A stretch of 64,000 nt of DNA. It comes from Clostridium saccharobutylicum DSM 13864 (lineage in GTDB: Bacteria > Bacillota > Clostridia > Clostridiales > Clostridiaceae). How positions within the stretch are numbered: position 1 is the first letter of the stretch; every line of letters starts with the position of its first letter. Made by a program: the position numbers and the translations under genes. Shown here in pieces: positions 9,701 to 17,260 of the stretch. Below the pieces are notes generated by a model, which was given only the letters and a program-made list of their open reading frames with translations, was not told where the DNA came from and made no database searches. The stretch spans positions 911,501 through 975,500 of the forward strand of contig NC_022571.1 in NCBI RefSeq assembly GCF_000473995.1. Direction: 5' to 3'.

Positions 9701-11255
9701 TGGAAAAGTTGACAGAAAAGCACTTCCAAGTCCTAATGTATCTGATTTAAATTATGAATATATAGCGCCTAAAAATAATATTGAAGAAAAAATTTCTAAG
9801 GTATGGAGTAAAATATTGGGGATAAAAAATATAAGTACTGATTTGAATTTTTTTGAAATAGGAGGCAATTCATTAAAGGCAATTTCAGTAGTTTCAAGAC
9901 TAACAAAGGAATTTAGTATCTCTATAAATGATATATTTAAATATCCGACCATACAAGAATTGGCATTTAACATCAATCTTAAAAAGGAAGTATCTAAATT
10001 AAAAGTTAGAATAGCTAAGGAAGAAGTAAGTGCTACAGTGTTTAGGGAAGAAAATAAAACTCCTAAAGCTATAAAATCAGCTTATGGTCTATATATGAAT
10101 GATACTCAAAAATATATAAATAAGAAAGTGAATGATGAGATTAATTACAAGAATATTTTGCTTACAGGTAGTACTGGATATGTTGGTATAAATATTTTAA
10201 AAGAGCTTTTAATAAACACAAATAGTAAAGTATATTTGTTATTAAGAGGAAAAGATATTAGAGAAGCTGAAGATAGAGTAATTAAAAAAGCTGATTTCTA
10301 TTTTGGAAAAAGATTTTATTTTGAGTATAAAAATAGAATAAATATTTTAATAGGAAATATATCAGAGGATTATTTAGGTATGGATACTAATTCCTACAAA
10401 AAATTATCTTTAATAATAGATTGCATAATTAATTCTGCAGCTAATGTAAAACACTATGGTAAATATGAAGACTTCTATAATATAAATGTTTTAGGTACAA
10501 AGCATTTATTAGATTTTGCTGAAAAGGGCGTAAGGAAGGACTTTAATCAAATATCTACCATAAGTGTTGGAAGTGGAAAGGTTCCTAATAAAGAATTTGT
10601 TATGTTTTCAGAATTAGATATTGATATTGGTCAAGAGTGTGATAATGTATATGTACGCTCAAAATTAGAAGCTGAAAAGTTAGTTGAAGAAGCTGGTAAG
10701 AAATCATTAAATACTAAGATATTTAGACTTGGAAATGTAACGTTTAATTATGAAACAGGACTATTTCAAGAAAATATAACAGAAAATGCATTTTATAAGA
10801 ATATCAAAGCATTTATTAAACTTAAATGTGTACCAGAAATAAAAGAAAATATTTTTGATTTTTCCTATGTAGATCAATTAGCTAAAGCAATTATTCTTAT
10901 TTTTAACAAGACTAATTACAGGAATAGAGTATTCCATATAGAAAATCCTAAAAAATTAAATGCAATGGATTTAATGCAAGCATTAAGAAGAAAATATAAA
11001 GACATAGAACTTAAAAATATGGATGATTTTCTATCTTATATTTCAGTAAAGAGCGAAGATGAAAAATTAAGGGAATATGTTGATGATGTTATGGTTCATT
11101 TAGGTTTACTTGAAAATAATAATACAACAACTTTTGTAACTGTTAGTGATAGAACAAATGCTATTTTAAAAGAATTTGGTTTTGAATGGAGTAAACTAGA
11201 TGAAAGTGCTCTAAAAAGAATGCTCGATTATTGTGAGAAAGTTAATTTCTTATAA
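3759..11255 (+). CDS. Two-module NRPS with terminal thioester reductase (C-A-T-C-A-T-R)
   Basis: The 2498-residue assembly line should make and reductively release an N-capped or free dipeptide aldehyde, which may cyclise to a pyrazinone. Domain order: C1 (about 1-440) with the degenerate active motif HNLVFDG (139-145). A1 (about 450-960) has YTSGSTGNPKG at 610-620, and T1 has Ser999 in GGNSL. C2 (about 1030-1450) has an intact HHIVSDG (1183-1189). A2 has YTSGSTGNPKG at 1649-1659, and T2 has Ser2038. The NAD(P)-binding reductase (about 2110-2498) has TGSTGYVG from 2136 and YVRSK (Tyr2298, Lys2302). By alignment to GrsA, the residues at the ten specificity positions read DAFLVGAVIK in both A domains. 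This suggests one hydrophobic, probably aliphatic, amino acid loaded twice. The A domains are near identical even at DNA level, so a duplication is likely. No phosphopantetheinyl transferase, exporter or tailoring gene is adjacent. The start has GGGAGG 9 bases upstream. Confidence 0.93.
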   Translation: MNNVNEKFEITHLQKRIWYNEVLFPNTSMNNIVSKINIGSNLDVKLLEKTINIIIKKNDSLRLKFCEEEGKLYEYVDEYKYINIPFLDFSLYNDKAERKLDEFCINEGKKTLYKQNELLFKFYLYKTNNEGMGVCFFIHNLVFDGMSCNLLIKQLSNIYQQLCNNKIADSNLENSYIDLIYDEKEYLNSEEFKKNKQFWNKKFSNLNVNSIYINPKSIKSKTKSYLLNSKISDKLKKFLKEYNISLNKFFISISSIYMSRILNDNDITLAVACFNTRNERNRKTIGMLTGIMPLRINLEDNITFNEFLNYLNYELKSCYDNQKYPYDLLVQDLELKKKGVDSLFKFCVNYYQIESYSLKNPYEISIDNKIFPQEYTNTQLHIFIKEFKKNGNIELEIQYKIEDYTEQQIIQMFNGMESIAKQIIKNSNIKIAEIQIISEEEKNLILNEFNNTKRKYAENKTIKELFEEIAGNSQNKIAIVSNGQYLTYEELNERANQLGNLLIKKGVNKEDIIPILCDRSIDTIIGMLAIIKSGAAYLPIDEEYPEARIEYMLKDSNSKMLLVKKHQIEKVNLEKINIQLIDLNSKEIFSESKENIHNINSVKDLVYVIYTSGSTGNPKGVCLENRNLVKLVNNPDYIEIKDNDKILQSGSLSFDASVFQIWIALLNGAALHLEDKALIINDTALETYIAHNKITIMLMPTPLFNQYSESNVAIFKGLKYLVVGGDVISSKQISKITQVYKNLKILNAYGPTENAVISTVYEVKDNWDENMAVPIGMPISNSTAYIMDKNMNLLPIGVPGELCVGGDGIARGYLNREELTKEKFIENPYVKGERIYRTGDLAKWLPDGNIQFIGRIDYQVKINGFRIELQEIEAQLLKYSKIKEAVVVDKKDEGGNKYLCAYVVSKEKVCSKEIKDFLKKEIPNYMIPSHIMQLKSMPVNSNGKVERRALPIPDLSQSDVEFIKPRNEVELKLNNIWRQIFTMKEISIKDNFFDIGGNSLTAVNLVSRIYKEFKRRIVVTDVFNKPTIEELAEYLNVMSVEETFNFNEIEKVEEKEYYEASAVQKRIYAINQTNLNSTNYNIPIAYLIKGDFDNGRLDKAIYELINRHESLRTSFHVFDENIYQKVHKKVDFKVEHIKINSNFNDDKIKIENFIKPFDLGKAPLIHVNLIKFNDVAILLIDIHHIVSDGVSMSIITKELSSLYNGENLCMPKVQYKDFSNWQNNLYKNGLLDVQEKYWLNMFKGEIPKLNMPLDYKKISNESSKGDLLTFEIDGALTLKINKVIASFGVTKFMFYMAAYNVLLYKYTGQDDLIIGTPAAGRTSEELKDTVGMFVNTLPLRNKINKNSSFRDFLKEVKENSLKAFENQNYDLKNIIEKLNIKKVSLFDVVLSFQNINIENLRLEDTEISEYKLKSNVAKFPISMILKENKDKISGELEYKTELYKKETIESFIRNYINIIERVLEDLDKPIDNFDMLSNGEKNLILNTFNSTKRAYADNKTIKELFEEQVENSQGKIALVSNGQYLTYKELNERANQLGNILLKKGVNKEDIIPILCDRSIDTIIGMLAIIKSGAAYLPIDEDYPEARIRYMLGDSRSKIILIKKHQLDKVNLEKINIQLIDLNSKEIFKESKENLLSVNSVTDLVYVIYTSGSTGNPKGVCLENRNLVKLVNNPDYIKIKDNDKILQSGSLSFDASVFQIWIALLNGAALHLEDKALIINDTALETYIDHNKITIMLMPTPLFNEYSESNVAIFKGLKYLVVGGDVISSKQVSKITQIYKNLKILNAYGPTENAVISTVYEVKDNWDENMTVPIGMPISNSTAYIMDKNKNLLPVGVPGELCVGGDGIARGYLNREELTKEKFIENPYVRGEKIYKTGDLAKWMPDGNIQFMGRIDYQVKINGFRIEMQEIEEELLKYSKVKEAIVVDKKDDSGNKYLCAYVVSKEKVSQKEIKEFLKKEFPSYMIPSHIMQLESMPVNSNGKVDRKALPSPNVSDLNYEYIAPKNNIEEKISKVWSKILGIKNISTDLNFFEIGGNSLKAISVVSRLTKEFSISINDIFKYPTIQELAFNINLKKEVSKLKVRIAKEEVSATVFREENKTPKAIKSAYGLYMNDTQKYINKKVNDEINYKNILLTGSTGYVGINILKELLINTNSKVYLLLRGKDIREAEDRVIKKADFYFGKRFYFEYKNRINILIGNISEDYLGMDTNSYKKLSLIIDCIINSAANVKHYGKYEDFYNINVLGTKHLLDFAEKGVRKDFNQISTISVGSGKVPNKEFVMFSELDIDIGQECDNVYVRSKLEAEKLVEEAGKKSLNTKIFRLGNVTFNYETGLFQENITENAFYKNIKAFIKLKCVPEIKENIFDFSYVDQLAKAIILIFNKTNYRNRVFHIENPKKLNAMDLMQALRRKYKDIELKNMDDFLSYISVKSEDEKLREYVDDVMVHLGLLENNNTTTFVTVSDRTNAILKEFGFEWSKLDESALKRMLDYCEKVNFL

Positions 11256-11389
11256 TTATTTAGCTTAGAATAAGGCTGTTGAAATGTACTTTTCCTACTC
11301 ATAATATTATACTTTTGTATAATAGCTATATTTTGGAAGAAATGTATAATGTACGGGGGGCGTAATTATTAAGAATAAGGAGAACGTAT

Positions 11390-12358
11390 ATGTTTAAGCG
11401 AATATTAACATTGATAGTTGTTTTAATAACAGCTATGCTGAATACAGGAATTGCACATGCTGAGGCTTCTGTAGATTTATCAAAAGTAAATTGGATTGAA
11501 GGCCCAAAGACTGTTGATGTTGGAACTGATTTAGCAAAATTAGATTTACCTAGTGAATATATGTTTGCTAATGGTAAAGATACTAAGGAAATAATGAAGA
11601 AAATGGACAATACTGTTAGTGGTGCTGAGCAAGGAATAGTATTTCCAAAGGATGATAATGAAAATTGGTATGTTTTATTTGAATTTGATGATATAGGATA
11701 TGTAGAAGATAAGGATGCCAACAAAATAGATGCAGACAAAATATTATCACAGATAAAAGAAGGAACAGAGAAAGATAATAAGGAAAGAAGAAAAAGCGGA
11801 AAACCAGTACTTGATATAATTGGCTGGGATGAGAAACCACATTATGATGCAAATACTCATAACTTAACTTGGTCAGTATTGTGTAACAGTGAAGGAACTC
11901 AAATAGTTAATTATAATGTAAGAATACTAGGGCGTGGTGGAGTAACAGAAGTTACATTAGTTGCAGATAAAGATGAAATGGATAAAGTTAAACCTAATTT
12001 AGAAACTATAATTAGTAAGTACTCTTATAAAGAAGGTAAAAAGTACACAGATTATATAAAAGGGGATAAGGTTGCTGAAGTAGGTGGACTGGCTGCTTTA
12101 ATTGCTGGTGGTACTGGAGTAGCTAAGATAGGTATATTTGCAAAAATATTACTTATGTTAAAAAAGGCATGGATGTTAATAATAGTTGGTATAGGCGCAT
12201 TTTTTAAAGGAATAATGAGTATTTTTAAGAGAAAGCGTAAAACAACTAATGAGATTAATAATAATTCAGAAGATACAACATATGGGGAAAACACTACAGT
12301 TGATGCTATAAACGAGAATACTTCAACAGTTTCTGATTCATTAAGGGATGATAATTAG
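11390..12358 (+). CDS. DUF2167 membrane-anchored protein
   Basis: The 322-residue product has a cleavable signal sequence (residues 1-24, ending AHA-EA). An extracytoplasmic domain opens with VNWIEGPKTVDVGTDLAKLDLP, typical of DUF2167. Two hydrophobic segments follow at about 228-270, then a positively charged stop (KRKRK) and a low-complexity Asn/Thr tail in the cytoplasm. A good AAGGAG precedes the ATG. Family function is unknown. It lies 134 bases after the NRPS with no clear terminator between, so co-transcription is possible, but nothing links it to peptide synthesis. Confidence 0.75.
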   Translation: MFKRILTLIVVLITAMLNTGIAHAEASVDLSKVNWIEGPKTVDVGTDLAKLDLPSEYMFANGKDTKEIMKKMDNTVSGAEQGIVFPKDDNENWYVLFEFDDIGYVEDKDANKIDADKILSQIKEGTEKDNKERRKSGKPVLDIIGWDEKPHYDANTHNLTWSVLCNSEGTQIVNYNVRILGRGGVTEVTLVADKDEMDKVKPNLETIISKYSYKEGKKYTDYIKGDKVAEVGGLAALIAGGTGVAKIGIFAKILLMLKKAWMLIIVGIGAFFKGIMSIFKRKRKTTNEINNNSEDTTYGENTTVDAINENTSTVSDSLRDDN

Positions 12359-12458
12359 AAAATAAGTTATAAAATTAATGTATAAATTTTCAAAAAGGAT
12401 AATTAAAGAATAACGCAATTTGCAAGTATTTATTTTGATTTTTAAATTTAAAAATAGT

Positions 12459-12500
12459 AAAACTCCAGTAGAGCTTAATAATCTACTGGAGTTTTGTTTT
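12459..12500. terminator. Bidirectional terminator between convergent genes
   Basis: AAAACTCCAGTAGA is matched exactly by TCTACTGGAGTTTT across a 9-base loop. It has A-rich left and T-rich right flanks, so it can serve both the DUF2167 gene and the convergent lipoprotein gene. Confidence 0.8.
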
Positions 12501-12504
12501 TACA

Positions 12505-13722
12505 TTATTTTATACTCATATCAGTAATATTTTCAACATAATTATTTACATTTGAAGGAATCCATATATCTGCTATTTTAGTAAAGCTAAATGTATTTTC
12601 ATTGTTTGAAGAGCCTAATTGTGCATTATTAATTTCATCTGTAATAAGTGAAATACAAGAATCTAGAGCTTGTTGTTTACTAGTAATTTTACCCGATGAT
12701 ATTTGATTCTTAATATTATTTTCAGTTTTAGTAGCTATTGAATTTAAATTTATTGAGGTTGATGATACTTTAACTTTTGCTAAATTATCTGTTTTAGATG
12801 CTACCTCAAAATTAGCTGAAGTTTTCTTTATTGAGCTTAGTAATGCATTTATTATTCCTTGAATTTGCTCATCTGACAATGAAATACCAGCTTTATTAAA
12901 CTCATTTTTCAAATATTTAAAATACTCTTTATTCTTATTTTTAATTAATCTTTCGCCAAATGCTTTGCTGTATCCAATTTTTTCTATTGAACTGCTGTCT
13001 TGATTAATTACTAAGTTCCAAAAAAGCTTAGCACTTTCTTCTGGAGAAATACTTTCTTCATCAATATTTAAATCAGTATTTTCTTCATCTGTTGCTAATC
13101 GAATTAATTTATATCCAAAATTAGCAGAATCATCTGGTACCCAATATTTATTGACTTTTTTAAACTTGAACGTATTAGAAGATTTGTCAGAACTTATTTC
13201 TGCATTTTTTAATCCTTCTGCAAGTTTGTTTAAATAAATTTCATTAAATTTATTGTTTTCTTCATCAGTGCTTGAAAATTCCATAGTATCAGTTTCGTTT
13301 AAAGCATCTGTTGCAGCTTGTTCATCAATTTTTTTTACATCAAAGTTAGTTGTTGAAATTTCAACTTGAGCTTCATCACCTGATTTAGAAATTTGTTTTG
13401 TCTCATATGTAATTTTTGAAAGTGCTTCTTTATATCCATCACATACGGAATTTAATTGATCATCTGAAGCTAGATATCCCATAAAAATCAGATTTTGTTT
13501 CAGACGATCCTTTATTTTGCTTTGATAGTCCTTTATTAAATTATCTTTATCAGAATCCGATAGTCCTATTTGTTGAATATTTTGAGCATCAGATTTAAAG
13601 ATTAAGGAACAGTAAATTTCTGCTGAGTTTTTAGCTGCATTACTATCAAAACATCCACTAAATAGAAAACTAAATAATAATGCTACTAATGTTAAAAAAC
13701 TAAGTATTCTTTTTTTCTTCAT
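12505..13722 (-). CDS. Lipoprotein with tandem DUF5105-like domains
   Basis: This is a secreted lipoprotein of about 405 residues. The signal peptide ends in the lipobox LFSGC, and mature protein starts at that Cys. Two related halves follow. Each has an SAEIYCSLIF/SAKLFWNLVI opening, an IGLSD or IGYSK segment and an ALSKITYE/LLSSIKKT stretch, then a closing TFKFKKVNKYWVPD or TFSFTKIADIWIPS. This internal repeat matches the DUF5105 pattern. The chosen ATG at 13722 has GGGGTG at a normal distance; the longer GTG frame start (13731) overlaps that site. Function is unknown. It is transcribed convergently to the DUF2167 gene. Confidence 0.75.
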   Translation of the reverse strand: MKKKRILSFLTLVALLFSFLFSGCFDSNAAKNSAEIYCSLIFKSDAQNIQQIGLSDSDKDNLIKDYQSKIKDRLKQNLIFMGYLASDDQLNSVCDGYKEALSKITYETKQISKSGDEAQVEISTTNFDVKKIDEQAATDALNETDTMEFSSTDEENNKFNEIYLNKLAEGLKNAEISSDKSSNTFKFKKVNKYWVPDDSANFGYKLIRLATDEENTDLNIDEESISPEESAKLFWNLVINQDSSSIEKIGYSKAFGERLIKNKNKEYFKYLKNEFNKAGISLSDEQIQGIINALLSSIKKTSANFEVASKTDNLAKVKVSSTSINLNSIATKTENNIKNQISSGKITSKQQALDSCISLITDEINNAQLGSSNNENTFSFTKIADIWIPSNVNNYVENITDMSIK

Positions 13723-13742
13723 TATTTTCACCCCTATGATTT

Positions 13743-13935
13743 AGGCAAATTCAAATAAATAACAAGTCCATTTGCCAGCTTATTTTCCATCAGAGGAAGC
13801 TCGACTCGCATTCGCTCACTGAGTAAGCGATTCGTTAAATTGACCTAATAGGCCCGCTATGAGGGCAATTCACCTCCTTGCCTGATGAAAAATATCCATG
13901 GCAAATTGGACCTGTTATTTATTTTCACGTGCCTT
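13743..13935. repeat. Family 1 inverted-repeat element (long copy)
   Basis: Outer arms ATAAATAACAAGTCCA-TTGCCA and TGGCAA-TTGGACCTGTTATTTAT are complementary. A second stem (TTTTCCATCAG / CTGATGAAAA) lies inside. The ends read AGGCAAATTCAAATAAATAA and ATTTTCACGTGCCT. Related ends occur at 14096, 22161, 53574 and 56021. No coding frame is present. It lies just upstream of the lipoprotein gene. Confidence 0.7.
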
Positions 13936-14095
13936 ATGTCATCAATAATTGACATAATATATTATATCATCCAATTAAATGCAACAAAAGATAATTTTTA
14001 CTCACATAATTACAGCCTAAAAAATATATATAAATAAAAAATATTTAATATTAAGATTATAAAGAAATAATGTTTTAGTAAAATTCAGCTATTTT

Positions 14096-14179
14096 AGGAA
14101 CAATCAAAAAAATAACAAGTTCATCTAGAAGTATATTTTTCATGACAGAGTTGACTTGTTATATTAGTTCATGTGCCTT
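14096..14179. repeat. Family 1 inverted-repeat element (short copy)
   Basis: The left end GGAACAATCAAAAAAATAAC is followed by AAGTTCA; the right part has TGACTTGTTAT and ends ATGTGCCTTA. It is the same family as the 13743 copy with a shorter interior. A further loose hairpin (GAATAGCTT / AAGCTATTC) lies at about 14200-14255. From there to 14760 I see only AT-rich DNA with no gene. Confidence 0.65.
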
Positions 14180-14786
14180 AATCAATGATTGATAAGGAAT
14201 AGCTTGAATTAGGAGGCTTTTGATTAATTTTAAGCTATTCTATCCATTAGTTATCAATATGGATTAATTTGACATATGAAGTTCGAAATGTTATATTAAA
14301 ATAAATTGTACTATTTGAAAGGAAGATAACTATGTAATGTGTATATTCTAATAGACTAAATCTAATTTTATTAGATAGGTGTTTATATCAAAATAATTTG
14401 GTATAAAATTAAGAGCTTTAATAATGTATTTATAAATGAAAGTTTTTTTATAGATTGAAGAAAACTTATTTTTTATGTGCTCTTATTTTTAAATTTAGAA
14501 TATATTTTTCAATAACATAGTAAGGATAGTTAGGAAATAGTTTATTATATATATCTATTTTTAAAAAATGTCTATCTTTCTAAAAAAGCAATATCTTTTT
14601 TAGTTTATTTGTGTTGTGAAAATTTATATTTGCAGCACTTTTTATTTTGTCAAAATATTTGATTTCAATGAGTGCTGGTTTTTATTAAATAACGTAGAAA
14701 TATAGAATCACAAAAATATTTATTTTCTTTTAGATATATGAGTGTTTTTGAAACGAGTATAAATAAATTAAGAAAGAAGAGAGTGT

Positions 14787-15590
14787 ATGGACGGAATATT
14801 TAAATATCCAAGAACTAATCATATTGAAGGATCAAGACTTCAAGCTGGTGATGAAGATTTAAAAAGTGTTAAATTTGAATTTATTAAAGATAAATATATA
14901 GTTATAGAGGAAAAAGTTGATGGAGCAAATGCTGGAATAAGCTTTGATGAGAATGGAAAGTTACTTTTGCAAAGTAGAGGTCATTTTCTAAATGGAGGTT
15001 ATGGAGAAAAGCAGTTTTCTTTATTTAAATTGTGGGCGAACACTAATAAATATGAATTAGAGAGGATATTAGGCGATAGATATGTAATGTATGGAGAATG
15101 GTTATATGCAAAACATACTGTTTTCTATGATGAACTTACTCATTATTTTATGGAATTTGACATTTATGATAAGGTGGAAAATAAATTTCTAAGTACTAAA
15201 AAAAGAAGAGAAATTCTTAATGGGCATGATTTTATTACTTCAGTTTTAGTGCTTTATGAAGGAAAATTAAATAAGTTAAAAGAGTTAACATCATTTTTAG
15301 GTAAATCTAATTTTAAGTCTGAAAATTGTAAAGAAGTTTTAAGAAAGCAATGTGATGAATTAAAATTATCTTATGACATAGCTGTAAAGCAAACTGATAT
15401 TTCAGATTTAATGGAAGGATTATATATTAAGGTTGAAAATAAAGATGAAGTTATAGACAGATTTAAATATGTAAGAAGTTCATTTTTAAATACTATCTTA
15501 GATTCCGAAACTCATTGGGTTAACAGACCTATTATTCCCAATAAACTCAAATCTGGTGTGGAGTTATTTTCATCAGGAGAAGAGGTATAA
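14787..15590 (+). CDS. RNA ligase family protein
   Basis: The 267-residue product is an ATP-dependent RNA ligase-type nucleotidyltransferase. It would seal 3'-OH/5'-phosphate RNA ends through a lysyl-AMP intermediate. Motif I is KVDGAN with the acceptor Lys43. YVMYGEWLYAKHTVFYD fits motif III, EGLYIKVE fits motif IV and the DRFKYVR segment fits motif V. There is no extra C-terminal domain, so it is a compact ligase. AGAAGAGAG lies 6-7 bases before the ATG. Its stop is 3 bases before the ATG of the HD-kinase gene, so the two are translated together. End healing (next gene) and sealing (this gene) form one RNA-repair unit. Confidence 0.85.
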   Translation: MDGIFKYPRTNHIEGSRLQAGDEDLKSVKFEFIKDKYIVIEEKVDGANAGISFDENGKLLLQSRGHFLNGGYGEKQFSLFKLWANTNKYELERILGDRYVMYGEWLYAKHTVFYDELTHYFMEFDIYDKVENKFLSTKKRREILNGHDFITSVLVLYEGKLNKLKELTSFLGKSNFKSENCKEVLRKQCDELKLSYDIAVKQTDISDLMEGLYIKVENKDEVIDRFKYVRSSFLNTILDSETHWVNRPIIPNKLKSGVELFSSGEEV

Positions 15591-15593
15591 ATT

Positions 15594-16424
15594 ATGAAGA
15601 TTAATTTATTTGAAAACATACTTAATAAACAGTTTGATTTTAATAAGATAGTAGAGGAATTTCAAGTTATAAATACTCTTAAGCAGATACCTCAAAATCC
15701 TAAATATCACGGAGAAGGAAATGTATATATTCATACTAAATATGTATGTAATGAACTTTTGAATTTAAAAGAATGGAGTGAACTGTCTAATGAGCAAAAG
15801 GTAATTTTATATTTAGGAGCTTTGTTTCATGATATAGGCAAAATAATCTGTACTAAAATTGAAGATGGGGAAATAAAATCTTCAAAGCATGCAGTTAAAG
15901 GTGCAAAGTTATTTAGAGAATTAGTTTATAAAGAATATGTACAAAAATATATAATTGATTTTAAAACTAGAGAGCAGATTGCAGCACTAATAAGATATCA
16001 TGGTTTGCCACTGGCTGGAAAAGATACTTATATAAAAGAAAATTTGAATTATATGAATGTAGTTTCACTAGATGATATTAGAGAAGAGTTTAATGTATCA
16101 CCAATGGATAATTCGAGTAAAATTGTTATGATTGCAAAGGATAGAGCAAAAGAGTATTTAAGACTTAAACAGCCATTTATATGGAATGCAACGAATATCA
16201 TAAGTGATACTAGAAAGAAATTATGTAATTTATTTTCATCTTATGGAGCAAGAGTAAAGTTTATTTATATTGAAGCTCCATATAATGAATTGATTTCTAG
16301 AAATAAAATTAGAGATAGAAGCATTCCCTTAAAAGTATTAAATAACATGATTCATAAATTTGATATGATTGAGAATTTTGAAGGTTATAAAATTGAATAT
16401 TGTATCATGGAAAATGAAAAATGA
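15594..16424 (+). CDS. HD-Pnk: fused HD phosphoesterase and polynucleotide kinase (shortened)
   Basis: The 276-residue product has an N-terminal HD metal-dependent phosphohydrolase (H47, H79-D80, H99, H136) and the C-terminal half of a P-loop polynucleotide kinase. The kinase part has GLPLAGKDTYI at 137-147, SLDDIREE, QPFIWNATNI, then RVKFIYIEAPYNELISRN. This is the layout of the bacterial HD-Pnk end-healing enzymes, in which HD removes 2',3'-phosphates and the kinase phosphorylates 5'-OH. Proteins of this type that I recall are about 100 residues longer, with a linker and a kinase beta-strand between the HD RYHG motif and the P-loop. Here the two are merged as RYHGLPLAGKD, which suggests an internal deletion. 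The HD part should work; kinase activity is uncertain. AGGAGAAGAGG precedes the ATG. Confidence 0.8.
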   Translation: MKINLFENILNKQFDFNKIVEEFQVINTLKQIPQNPKYHGEGNVYIHTKYVCNELLNLKEWSELSNEQKVILYLGALFHDIGKIICTKIEDGEIKSSKHAVKGAKLFRELVYKEYVQKYIIDFKTREQIAALIRYHGLPLAGKDTYIKENLNYMNVVSLDDIREEFNVSPMDNSSKIVMIAKDRAKEYLRLKQPFIWNATNIISDTRKKLCNLFSSYGARVKFIYIEAPYNELISRNKIRDRSIPLKVLNNMIHKFDMIENFEGYKIEYCIMENEK

Positions 16425-16462
16425 TAAGAACTTAATTGGTAAAAGATGAAAGAGGTATAGAA

Positions 16463-17011
16463 ATGAAATATACAGTAGAACTCATTCAAAAAGAATTTAA
16501 TAAAGGAAAGAGCTTAAAATATATGTTCTTTTGGGGACATCAGCCTTCAAAAGATGGCAGTATTACAAAGAGTTGTTTTAGTCAATGGTGGATTTGCAAC
16601 TTTGAAGTAGATGGAGAGCATTATAACAGTGCAGAACAATATATGATGGCTGAAAAAGCAAAGTTATTTGATGACGATGAAATAAGAAAACAAATTTTAG
16701 AATGTAAACATCCGAAGCAGGTAAAATCATTAGGAAGAATGGTAAAAGGTTTTAAAGAAGATGTGTGGGCTAAAAATTGTTTTCAGATTGTTAAAAGAGG
16801 AAATATAGCTAAGTTTTCTCAGAATAAAGAACTACTTGAATTCTTAATTAATACAAAGCAACGTGTATTAGTGGAAGCAAGTCCAATAGATAAGATTTGG
16901 GGAATTGGTTTAGTAAAAGATACAGATAATATAGAGAATCCATTCATTTGGAAAGGAAAAAATTTATTAGGTTTTGCATTAATGGAAGTTAGAGATGAAT
17001 TGCTTGGATAA
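16463..17011 (+). CDS. NADAR-family (YbiA-like) protein
   Basis: The 182-residue product matches the NADAR/YbiA fold, whose members hydrolyse N-glycosidic bonds of ADP-ribose-type substrates, including ADP-ribosylated guanine. Visible signatures are the start YMFFWGHQP, SCFSQWWICNFEVDG, HYNSAEQYMMAEKA, LGRMVKGF and the end PIDKIWGIGL. The Met at 16463 is preceded by AGAGG at 8 bases; the longer TTG frame start (16436) is not. It follows the HD-Pnk gene by 38 bases on the same strand. Pairing with RNA repair suggests it cleans ADP-ribosyl or related adducts from nucleic acid. That role is inferred. Confidence 0.85.
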   Translation: MKYTVELIQKEFNKGKSLKYMFFWGHQPSKDGSITKSCFSQWWICNFEVDGEHYNSAEQYMMAEKAKLFDDDEIRKQILECKHPKQVKSLGRMVKGFKEDVWAKNCFQIVKRGNIAKFSQNKELLEFLINTKQRVLVEASPIDKIWGIGLVKDTDNIENPFIWKGKNLLGFALMEVRDELLG

Positions 17012-17062
17012 AAGAAAATAATAATTGGTAAAGATCATAAGAATATGACATACTTTATATAC

Positions 17063-17090
17063 TTGCAATGTTGTATGGAACTGATATAAT
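17063..17090 (+). promoter_or_regulatory. Putative promoter of the agmatinase-like gene
   Basis: TTGCAA, a 16-base spacer and TATAAT are followed by a leader of about 165 bases before the ATG at 17261. Confidence 0.5.
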
Positions 17091-17165
17091 AAGTGCTGGA
17101 AAGACAATTGAATTTAAAGTGACTTTCACATATATAGATTAAAAAACATTTCTGATTTGGGTAAG

Positions 17166-17207
17166 TTACTAAATAAGCCTAAGTTATAGGTTGCTTATTT
17201 AAAGTAA
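17166..17207 (+). promoter_or_regulatory. Leader hairpin of the agmatinase-like gene
   Basis: A layered stem of TTACT/AGTAA, AAATAAGC/GCTTATTT and CCTA/TAGG encloses a short loop. It has no T-run and ends about 35 bases before the ribosome binding site. It might affect leader stability or expression; I match it to no known riboswitch. Confidence 0.35.
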
Positions 17208-17260
17208 TTCCTAAGTAATAGAAATAAAATTTTAAATTAGAGATACTAAGGAGGATATGA

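Noticed and set aside
13723-14786. A hidden small gene or RNA gene in the 1 kb gap
   Set aside because: Only repeat elements, loose hairpins and AT-rich DNA are visible; no tRNA-like fold or coding frame with a start signal.
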